Shown piece after piece: positions 51,330 to 57,787 of a DNA stretch of 64,000 nt. The translations under genes were made by a program, and so were the position numbers. The first letter of the stretch is position 1; every line of letters begins with the position of its first letter. Origin of the DNA: Sagittula sp. P11 (GTDB lineage Bacteria; Pseudomonadota; Alphaproteobacteria; Rhodobacterales; Rhodobacteraceae); the NCBI RefSeq assembly GCF_002814095.1, contig NZ_CP021915.1, positions 1 through 64,000 of the forward strand, given 5' to 3'. Under the pieces are notes generated by a model. That model searched no databases and was not told where the DNA came from. It was given only the letters and a program-made list of their open reading frames with translations.

Positions 51330-52065
51330 CATCACCGACCTGATCGAGCGCGGCGCCCTTGTGGCGATCAACCATTCCGGCGGCAAGGACAGTCAGGCCA
51401 TGTCGATCAGGCTGGTTGAGGCTGGCATCCCGCGCGACCAGCTGCTCATCGTCCATGCCACCCTCGGCGACGTGGAATGGCCGGGAACGATCAGCCATAT
51501 CCGGAAGACCACGTTCGGGCTGCCGCCGGTGATCGCACGACCGCGCCGGTCGTTCTTCGAGATGGTCCGGGCACGGGGCATGTTCCCCTCCCCGCGATAC
51601 CGCCAATGCACCTCCGACCAGAAGCGCGGCCCGATCGAGCGGGAGTTGCGTCGCTATCTCGCGGCCAATCCCCGCTTCGCCGGACGCATCGTCAGTGCGA
51701 TGGGCATGCGCGCCGAGGAAAGCGCCGCGCGTTGGAGCCGTCACGTCGTCAGGCTGAACAACCGCAACAGCGTGGCGGGTCGAACCTGGATCGACTGGCT
51801 GCCAATTCATGAGCTATCCCGGCGCGAGGTGTTCGACGCCATCGCCGCGGCGGGGCAGGAGCCACATTGGGCCTATGGCCGCGGCATGACGCGGCTGTCC
51901 TGCAGCTTCTGCATCATGTCCTCGCTGGCCGATCTGCGATGCGCGGCGCGGCTGCGACCGGACCTACTTTCCGCCTACATGGCTCTCGAAGACGAGATCG
52001 GCCACACCCTGCGTCCCGACGGGACGAACCTCCGCGAAACCCTCAACCGATTGGATGCCGCATGA
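51313..52065 (+). CDS. Phosphoadenosine phosphosulfate reductase-family PP-loop protein
   Basis: A 250-aa adenine-nucleotide alpha-hydrolase-like protein. The PP-loop is INHSGGKDSQAMSIRL (residues about 19-34). Typical following segments are HATLGDVEWPGTISHIRK, RQCTSDQKRGPIERELRRYL and MGMRAEESAARWS. A CSFC pair near the C-terminus could bind metal or an Fe-S cluster. On mobile elements such proteins are not sulfate-assimilation enzymes; DNA or tRNA modification is possible. It is coupled to radC by ATGA. Confidence 0.82.
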   Translation: MRIPADITDLIERGALVAINHSGGKDSQAMSIRLVEAGIPRDQLLIVHATLGDVEWPGTISHIRKTTFGLPPVIARPRRSFFEMVRARGMFPSPRYRQCTSDQKRGPIERELRRYLAANPRFAGRIVSAMGMRAEESAARWSRHVVRLNNRNSVAGRTWIDWLPIHELSRREVFDAIAAAGQEPHWAYGRGMTRLSCSFCIMSSLADLRCAARLRPDLLSAYMALEDEIGHTLRPDGTNLRETLNRLDAA

Positions 52066-52568
52066 CCGTGCATGACCCCCAAGAAATCGTCGAACGTCCG
52101 GGGTCCGGCTTCTCCGAGGCCGAGATCGCCACCATCGACGCCGCGCGGGACATCCTGCGCAGGCATGCCCGGTCCACCGCCGCCTTGCAGTCCTGGACCA
52201 TGCTGACCGACTACCTGGCGCTCAACGCCGTTCGCGAGCGCGTCGAAGTGTTTCGGGTGCTGCTGTTGGACCGGAAGAACAAGCTGATCCGCGACAGGGT
52301 CATGACCCGCGGCAGCATCGATCACGTTCCGGTCTATGTCAGCGAGGTGCTCCGCTCGGCTCTCGTTCTTGATGCCTCAGCCATCATCATGTGCCACAAC
52401 CATCCGTCCGGCGATCCGCATCCGAGCCAGGCCGACATCGATCTCACCCGGAAGATCGTTGAAGCCTGCAAGGTGATGGAGATTGTCATCCACGATCACA
52501 TCATCGTCGGTTTCGGACGGGAGAAGAACGCGTTCAGCATGCGGGCGGCCGGGATGATGGGTGACTAG
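52062..52568 (+). CDS. RadC-like JAB-domain protein
   Basis: A 168-aa RadC/MPN-type protein. The JAMM metal motif is visible: Glu in RVEVFRVLLLDRKN, HxHPSGD in AIIMCHNHPSGDPHPSQADI, and the following Asp/Ser. It lacks the N-terminal HhH part of full RadC, as is common for plasmid versions. Despite the name, RadC proteins are not proven repair factors. It converges with the ParE-type toxin gene, overlapping by 4 bp. Confidence 0.88.
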   Translation: MTVHDPQEIVERPGSGFSEAEIATIDAARDILRRHARSTAALQSWTMLTDYLALNAVRERVEVFRVLLLDRKNKLIRDRVMTRGSIDHVPVYVSEVLRSALVLDASAIIMCHNHPSGDPHPSQADIDLTRKIVEACKVMEIVIHDHIIVGFGREKNAFSMRAAGMMGD

Positions 52569-52900
52569 AAATCCGGGAACATGTGCCGGGTGGACGCCAG
52601 CCTCATCCAGTTCCGTCCACCAAAGGCAACAAGTGTGAGGTAGATGATACCCGCCTCGACACCCGGCCTGAAGACGATGGTCAGACGATGGCCGGACCCG
52701 CCATGTCGCACGAGCCAGCCTTCGAGCTTTCCTTCAAGCCGCACGCCAGATGTCGGGTTGTCTGCAATGGATCGCAGCAAGGCATCGACCTCATCCAGGC
52801 GCCGAAGAGCTGCTCCCGAGTCGCCCTGGGTGACTTCGATGATGTGATCGACGATGCCGATGAGATCCCGCTCGAAGAACGGATGCCGGACGAACTGCAT
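52565..52900 (-). CDS. ParE/RelE-type toxin
   Basis: A 111-aa toxin of the RelE/ParE superfamily. The pattern MQFVRHPFFERDLIGIVDHI, LRSIADNPTSGVRLEG, HRLTIVFRPGVEAGIIYLTL and VAFGGRNWMRLA fits. Such toxins cut mRNA at ribosomes or poison gyrase; which applies here is not clear. Its ATG overlaps the antitoxin stop (TGATG), the usual coupling. It would stabilise the element by post-segregational killing. Confidence 0.82.
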   Translation of the reverse strand: MQFVRHPFFERDLIGIVDHIIEVTQGDSGAALRRLDEVDALLRSIADNPTSGVRLEGKLEGWLVRHGGSGHRLTIVFRPGVEAGIIYLTLVAFGGRNWMRLASTRHMFPDF

Positions 52901-53175
52901 CAGGCCTTGCGGGTCATTGCGGTCAGATGCGCCCGCGCGCCAGCGGTGACGTCGGAGGCGTCGCCGACCGGTTCCCATTGGTCGAGCGGCAGAGCCAGAC
53001 GCCGTTCAAGTTCTGCTTCTAGCACCGCCCGTTCGCGCTCACGTTCTGCCTTGGCCTTCGCCAGTTCCCCCGAAACCGCCGCGCTCACATTGGGATATTC
53101 TCCGGCTTCGACCAGCTCCCTGGCGAACGCGTAGGCGGTATCGGTAAAGCTGACGGATTGCTTTTGAACGCTCAT
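52900..53175 (-). CDS. Antitoxin, CopG/ParD-like
   Basis: A 91-aa protein. The N-terminus SVSFTDTAYAFARELVEAGE followed by YPNVSAAVSGELAKAKAERE is the ribbon-helix-helix pattern of ParD-type antitoxins. A charged helical tail follows. It precedes and overlaps the toxin gene, so it probably represses their shared promoter in 53176-53230. I chose ATG 53175 as start. Confidence 0.82.
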   Translation of the reverse strand: MSVQKQSVSFTDTAYAFARELVEAGEYPNVSAAVSGELAKAKAERERERAVLEAELERRLALPLDQWEPVGDASDVTAGARAHLTAMTRKA

Positions 53176-53298
53176 GGCGGACTCCTTGGTGCTCCAATAG
53201 AGTACTGAAATCCGCGGCATCTGGCAAGCCGGTCAGCCCCGACCGAGGGAACCGACCCATGCCTGACGGCCTCCCCTGCTCGGCTGCGCGTGTCGCAG

Positions 53299-53795
53299 GG
53301 GAGATATCGGCCGTCGGCCGATCGCGCATTCGGCCATGCGGCCTCACCGCGGCGTTGCACCCAGGCCCCCGGTTTGCCCGTCTCGCGAGCACGTCGCTCC
53401 CCGGCCACTCCGCCGGATTGCACTCTGGTCTGTTTCGGCCAGAGGCCAAAACGATCCCGCCGCTCCATCCGTCTCCCGCGTCCGGTCGCGCCGTTTGCCT
53501 GCTCGCGTCGGGCAAACCTGCCGTCAAAACACACACACATGAGCGTGGAAGCATATCCTCCGGATGGCCCCCGAATCAGCCCGCCTCAAGGATCGCAAAA
53601 CTTTTCGGCGAGGCCGGCGGGTGTGGAGAAGGCAGTCCAGTGCTCGATGACGCGCCTGTGGTGAGCGATGCGCCCGGAAAACTTTTGCGCCCGGCGCGCC
53701 GGCGGCTTCGCCGTCCCTGACCCGGACAGATTCGGTGAACCAGACGTACGGCCATGCCACCACACTCACGTGGTGGTTCCCCGAACATCTGGAGA
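53299..53795 (+). repeat. 0.5-kb leader repeat, copy 1
   Basis: This non-coding stretch of about 497 bp is repeated imperfectly at 54828-55318. Shared landmarks are CGATCGCGCATTCGGCCATG at the start, CGTCTCGCGAGCACGTCGC, the ACACACACATGAG region, GGAAGCATATCCTCCGGATG, two GGATCGCAAAACTTTTCGG/GGAAAACTTTTGCGCCCGG blocks, and the hairpin CCACCACACTCACGTGGTGG (53757-53776). It ends GAACATCTGGAGA, the ribosome site of the gene that follows. Confidence 0.85.
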
Positions 53796-53802
53796 CACCA
53801 AC

Positions 53803-54732
53803 ATGACATACGAGAACGCGAATGCCTACGAGACCATCGAACTTTTCGGCCTGACGGAGAAAGACGCGGAGCTGCCCATCCCCGAGGATCACGTCCTGAC
53901 CGATAGCATCGTCCGCGAGACTTTCGAGGCCCTGCTTGGCCAGCTGCGCGGCACCGGTCTCGAGACCGAGATCGAACCGCTCGCGCACGGGCTCGCCACG
54001 ATTCTGCAGCGCCGCAAGATCGCTCTGGGCAAGGAGCTTGACCGCACCGCTGACAAGATCGGCGCCCTGGCAAAATCCCATGACGGGTCGGAGATCGCCG
54101 AGACCGCGCTCGAAGAGGCGCAGGCCCGCTTCCTGCAGGTCCGCGAGATCGTCGGGGCCATCGAGGTGATGAGCGAGGCGGCGGCGGAATGCTACGAGGT
54201 CGAGACCGGCCACGCCTTCATCCCGGCCGCGGGATCGCGCGCCAGTGCTCGCGCTCAGGAGACCGGAGCGGTCTTCGAGGCCCGGCAGCTGCTGGAACAG
54301 CACGATCGCGAGACAGCCGCGAAGTCGAAGGTCGAGGGGGTTCCCCTGATCGTCTCGGGGGCGACCGACTGGACCGATATCGACGTCATCTTCACGACAC
54401 TCGACAAGGTTCGCGAGCGCATCCGGCAGAACCGCAACCAGGAGATCTTCCTCTGCCACAAGGGTGGCAAGCACGGGGCCGAGATGATCGCCGCCCGGTG
54501 GGCTCGGGCGCGTGGCGTCGCGCAGGCGCGCTTCGATCCGCGCTGGTCCGCGCATGGGCGGGCAGCACCCTTCAAATGCAACGACGAGATGCTGGACGAC
54601 AAGTTCGCCGCGACCGGGGTCGTGCTCTTCGGCGGCAACGGGGTCGCACTGAACCTCGGGCAGAAGGCGGAAGCCAAAGGCCTGACGGTGATGCGGGTCG
54701 CCGATCCGGCGAAGAAGACGGCAGACGCGTGA
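53803..54732 (+). CDS. DUF2493-domain (SLOG-like) protein
   Basis: A 309-aa protein. The N-terminal 180 residues are helical (ETFEALLGQLRGTGLETEIE). The C-terminal part is a DUF2493/YspA-like Rossmann domain: GVPLIVSGATDWTDIDVIFT, FLCHKGGKHGAEMIAARWAR and VVLFGGNGVALNLGQKAEAK. This domain belongs to the SLOG nucleotide-binding superfamily. DUF2493 proteins are standard in alphaproteobacterial conjugative modules; their function is unknown. The first copy of the leader repeat lies directly upstream. Confidence 0.87.
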   Translation: MTYENANAYETIELFGLTEKDAELPIPEDHVLTDSIVRETFEALLGQLRGTGLETEIEPLAHGLATILQRRKIALGKELDRTADKIGALAKSHDGSEIAETALEEAQARFLQVREIVGAIEVMSEAAAECYEVETGHAFIPAAGSRASARAQETGAVFEARQLLEQHDRETAAKSKVEGVPLIVSGATDWTDIDVIFTTLDKVRERIRQNRNQEIFLCHKGGKHGAEMIAARWARARGVAQARFDPRWSAHGRAAPFKCNDEMLDDKFAATGVVLFGGNGVALNLGQKAEAKGLTVMRVADPAKKTADA

Positions 54733-54740
54733 ATGAGAGA

Positions 54741-54760
54741 GGGTCGCCTTTGGGCGGCCC
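54741..54760 (+). terminator. Rho-independent terminator
   Basis: GGGTCGCC pairs with GGCGGCCC through one wobble, followed by TTTCGTCGTTTTC. It lies 8 bp past the stop of the DUF2493 gene. Confidence 0.75.
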
Positions 54761-54827
54761 TTTCGTCGTTTTCATCTGCCTGCCCGTAAACTGGCGGTCT
54801 CCTCCGCACAGTAAGCCAAGTCGCGGT

Positions 54828-55318
54828 GGAGGTATCGGCCTGAGGCCGATCGCGCATTCGGCCATGCGGCCTCACCACGGCGCAGCACCCGGCGTCCCGG
54901 TTTGCCCGTCTCGCGAGCACGTCGCGCCCCGGCCGCTCCACCGGATTACGCTCCGGTCTGTTTTGCGGGGCAAAACGATCCCGCCGCTCCATTCGTGTCC
55001 CGCGTCCGGGCAGCACCCTTTGCCTGCTCGCGTCGGGCAAACCTGTCGTTAATCACACACACATGAGTGCGGAAGCATATCCTCCGGATGGCCCCCGAAC
55101 CCGTCCGCGTCAAGGATCGCAAAACTTTTCGGCTAGGGGGGCCGGGGAGGAGAGGGCGGTCCAGTGTTCGATGACGCCCCCGTGGTGGGCGATGCGCCCG
55201 GAAAACTTTTGCGCCCGGCACGCCGGCGGCTGCGCCGTCCCTGACCCGGACAGTTTCGGCAACCAGGCATTCGGCCATGCCACCACACTCACGTGGTGGT
55301 CCACGAACATCTGGAGAT
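54828..55318 (+). repeat. 0.5-kb leader repeat, copy 2
   Basis: The second copy of the leader at 53299-53795, in the same orientation, about 85 percent alike by eye. The hairpin CCACCACACTCACGTGGTGG (55280-55299) and the ending GAACATCTGGAGA are unchanged, while the segments between vary. It ends at the ribosome site of the small Cys-rich gene. Confidence 0.85.
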
Positions 55319-55324
55319 GAGATC

Positions 55325-55570
55325 ATGACCGACGAGAACAAGACCGAGGACGACCTTTGCCGACACTGCGACCGCACAGGCACGTCGCAGCGCGGAACTT
55401 CCACCGGGAAAGACCATCACGATATTGGCGGCCATGTCGTCCCCTGCGTCGCCTGCGGGAAAGACGCGTTGCGGACCGATTGGGAGACTATCGATGGCGG
55501 GAGCGTCAATTTCCACTGGCGGGAGGCCTGTGCGCATTGTTCGCACCTCAGCGAGTCTCTCTTCGCCTGA
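55325..55570 (+). CDS. Small zinc-ribbon-like protein
   Basis: An 81-aa protein with three Cys pairs: DDLCRHCDRTG, VVPCVACGKDAL and REACAHCSHLSESL, arranged like paired zinc ribbons. Asp/Glu-rich N-terminus. It has the same type of leader as the DUF2493 gene, so both may respond to the same signal. Function unknown. Confidence 0.7.
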   Translation: MTDENKTEDDLCRHCDRTGTSQRGTSTGKDHHDIGGHVVPCVACGKDALRTDWETIDGGSVNFHWREACAHCSHLSESLFA

Positions 55571-55660
55571 ACAGTACCTTTCATCGGGCGGCCCCGTCGC
55601 CCGGTGATCCCTCTCTCTAACCCTTCCACGCTCTCGACGACTGCGACACCATCCATAAGT

Positions 55661-55694
55661 GCAGCCCCGCCCGGCTAAGGCCGGGCGGGGCTGC
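55661..55694. terminator. Strong hairpin (candidate terminator)
   Basis: A 14-bp stem GCAGCCCCGCCCGG/CCGGGCGGGGCTGC with a six-base loop. There is no T run after it. It closes the leader/zinc-ribbon unit. Confidence 0.65.
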
Positions 55695-56099
55695 TGCGCT
55701 CCTCAACTGTCTGTGGCCCCTCAGTCAGACGCAAATAACATGAAGGTCGGTGGTGATCGATCGTCGGTCATGCCGGGCCCCTGCCGGCGGTTGCACCGCC
55801 GTCACCGCGCTCGCAGGTTCCGGCCGTGCCGGCCTCCACCCGGAACACGAGGCCCCTGGACGTGCTGAGTGGCATACCCCGGCGGCGGTCTCCTGACGGA
55901 GCCAGCCGGCGGGGTTGCCCTCATGCGCGCCAGAAACCCCGCGATCCGCCCGTCCGGGTGCAGATCGCTGGGGCGGGCGCAGCGCATCGACCGCGCCGCC
56001 CGATGACGGCGACCCGTCCGGGCCGACAACTCTGCTGCCAGACCTGCGGCTGTATCACCGCCCCGGATCGCCACACAGGCGACGGGGAAGCCGAGCTTG
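55695..56099. other. Non-coding region, possible degraded gene
   Basis: About 400 bp with no supportable gene. On the minus strand it continues the open frame of the degraded paralogue at 56100-56233, but this part has no resemblance to a family that I know and is rich in Arg and Pro codons, as expected of non-coding high-GC DNA. Confidence 0.4.
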
Positions 56100-56233
56100 A
56101 GGCAGACGATCGCGGTCGTGCCGATCGGGCGCACGCGAACCATCGCGCCGACGCGTTGGAAGCGGGGGCGGACCTGGTCACGTCTGACATAACTCGACAG
56201 GACCGATGGCGGCTGAGGAGCGGGGTGCACATT
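56100..56233 (-). pseudogene. Degraded inverted copy of the gene at 56422-56628
   Basis: The minus strand carries the leader GGGGAGACCCAAATG and then RFQRVGAMVRVRP, followed by CLKLGFPVA. It matches the plus-strand gene's GGAGAGACCCAAATG leader and its RFQRVGAMFRNTR and LKLDFPVAV. The distance from ATG to the shared CGCTTCCAACGC block is 68 bases here and 66 there, so the copy is frameshifted. It is a tail-to-tail duplicate that has decayed. Confidence 0.7.
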
Positions 56234-56306
56234 TGGGTCTCCCCTCTTTGCTCATAGATGTGGATCGCACGGGGTCGGGCGGTCCGTGCCCTCCGCTCAC
56301 GCTCCG

Positions 56307-56365
56307 GCAAACACAAATACGGTTTCCACGCGCGGGGCGCGCGGACCCTCCGCATTTGTGTTTGC
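56307..56365. repeat. Inverted repeat between the divergent copies
   Basis: A perfect 12-bp inverted repeat GCAAACACAAAT (56307-56318) and ATTTGTGTTTGC (56354-56365) with a GC-rich 35-base centre. It lies between the degraded minus-strand copy and the intact plus-strand gene, so it may be an operator, a terminator in the leader, or a mark of the duplication event. Confidence 0.65.
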
Positions 56366-56421
56366 GGACCTCCCTTGCCCCCCGTGCCGGGTGATCCCCA
56401 TCGCAAAAAGGAGAGACCCAA

Positions 56422-56628
56422 ATGACCAACCACTACGTCGCCACCGTTCCCGTCAAGTTCACCGACAACGAAGGTCAGGAGCGCACCCGCTTCCAACGCG
56501 TCGGCGCGATGTTCCGCAACACTCGCAACGGGGACGGCTCGGAGTTCTTCAGCCTCAAACTCGACTTCCCCGTCGCGGTCCAGGAGCTGGTGATGTTCCC
56601 GCCGAGCGCGAAGGAACCGCAGGAATAG
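56422..56628 (+). CDS. Small conserved accessory protein
   Basis: A 68-aa protein, MTNHYVATVPVKFTDNEGQE, then RTRFQRVGAMFRNTRNGDGS and FFSLKLDFPVAVQELVMFPP. It looks like a small beta-rich domain, similar in layout to DUF736, with the pattern of modified strand pairs ending in a hydrophobic strand. Ribosome site GGAGAGACCC. It is common on alphaproteobacterial plasmids; function unknown. A terminator follows. Confidence 0.72.
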   Translation: MTNHYVATVPVKFTDNEGQERTRFQRVGAMFRNTRNGDGSEFFSLKLDFPVAVQELVMFPPSAKEPQE

Positions 56629-56642
56629 TCCGCCTCAAAGAT

Positions 56643-56663
56643 GGGCCGCCCTAGGGGCGGCCC
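56643..56663 (+). terminator. Rho-independent terminator
   Basis: GGGCCGCCC, loop TAG, GGGCGGCCC, then TTTCCCTG. It lies 14 bp past the stop of the 68-aa gene. Confidence 0.8.
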
Positions 56664-57077
56664 TTTCCCTGTTTCAGGGAAGGCTGCGCTGTACCCGGGA
56701 ACCCCTGCCTTCGGCCGGCGTCCCCGGGAAGGCGTCAGGACCGCAAGCGGTCCTGACGGGGGATATCAGAGATCGCCTGGAACAGGTCTGCCGGCCAGCC
56801 TCAAGGGGGCCATCCGGAATAACAGTCGGGCTACGCCCGCCGGTTTTTCCGGCAGAGATTTGGGCCGAGCCAAATCTGGCCGCCCTTGACCCTGTCCGTC
56901 AGCCCCGTCGGTGGAGGGATGCGCCGCCCCTCGCTTCCGTCCGAACACGGGTCCGTGTTCGGCCAGACCCTCGGGCGCGGGCATGACAACGGGCGGCCGA
57001 GGTGCGGTTGGAGATGGTCGGGTTTTCTGGGCCCTTCGGGCCGGGCCTCGCACCTGCGGTGCTCGGCTCGAAGCGGA
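56664..57077. other. Non-coding region upstream of transfer genes
   Basis: About 410 bp with no supportable gene on either strand; the open frames here are Arg/Pro-rich. It precedes the 13-bp inverted repeat and could belong to a larger oriT region. Confidence 0.4.
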
Positions 57078-57160
57078 ATTCAAGGTCGCCTGGGGGCAAT
57101 CTGCAATAATATTGTATTGACCGGTAAATATAGTTTCGTATGATGAAGGCGACCTTGAAT
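57078..57160. promoter_or_regulatory. 13-bp inverted repeat around AT-rich segment (candidate oriT or mob operator)
   Basis: ATTCAAGGTCGCC at 57078-57090 is repeated inverted and perfect as GGCGACCTTGAAT at 57148-57160. The 57 bases between are the most AT-rich stretch nearby (CAATAATATTGTATTGACCG). It lies 33 bp before the MobC-like gene and just ahead of the relaxase. Relaxase origins commonly combine an inverted repeat with an AT-rich part, and the same position suits an autoregulated mob promoter. Confidence 0.6.
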
Positions 57161-57193
57161 GAAGGTGGCAGGAAATAGGGGGGCTTTCTTCGT

Positions 57194-57787
57194 ATGAGCC
57201 GGACCAAGAGACTGACACAGACGGAGCGGGCGGAGATTATCCGTGAGGCCGCAGCAGGTGTGGGGACTTCCGCGCTCGCGGAGCGGTTCGGGGTCACGCC
57301 GCGGGCCATCCAGTACACGTTGAAGGCGGACGAAGAACGCCAGAAGGATGCGGCCGTGGCGACGGCCGCGGTGACGGTGAAGCTGACACCAGAAGAGCTT
57401 GCTGCGCTGGATGAGGTGCTGTCCGCGGCGGGGATCGAGACCCGCACGGAGGGGGTCCGGCGGCTGATCCAGGCGGCGGGGGGAACGTTCGTTCCGGACG
57501 CGAATCTGGCGGCTGAGATGGCGCGCTACCGGGCCTCCTTGCACGAGGTCGGCAACGGCGTCGTGCAGGTCGCCAAGCAGATGATGAAAGCCAGCCGGGA
57601 GGGGCAGGGGGAAGGCTCCGCGCCGAACGCAGAGTTGTCCGAACTGCGCCTCGTGCAGATGCGTGCGCTGGCGCGGTTCATCCTCGATTCCGCTGACGAG
57701 ATCGACCTGCTTTTGCGCCGTCGTCGGGATGGGATGCGGCTCTCCGCCACTGCCGCTCTGAGGGAGTTCGCCCATGCGGCTGAATGA
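57194..57787 (+). CDS. MobC-like relaxosome accessory protein
   Basis: A 197-aa protein. The N-terminal helix-turn-helix is EIIREAAAGVGTSALAERFG followed by VTPRAIQYTLKA. It is followed by a ribbon-helix-helix-like segment (TVKLTPEELAALDEVLSAAG) and a MobC-like helical part (SLHEVGNGVVQVAKQMMKAS). It would bind oriT and help load the relaxase. Its end overlaps the relaxase start by 14 bp. The inverted repeat just upstream is its likely binding site. Confidence 0.8.
   Translation: MSRTKRLTQTERAEIIREAAAGVGTSALAERFGVTPRAIQYTLKADEERQKDAAVATAAVTVKLTPEELAALDEVLSAAGIETRTEGVRRLIQAAGGTFVPDANLAAEMARYRASLHEVGNGVVQVAKQMMKASREGQGEGSAPNAELSELRLVQMRALARFILDSADEIDLLLRRRRDGMRLSATAALREFAHAAE

Noticed and set aside
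53259-53720. Open frames inside the 0.5-kb leader repeats
   Set aside because: They are not kept in frame between the two copies, while the hairpin and ribosome site are, so the region is better read as non-coding.
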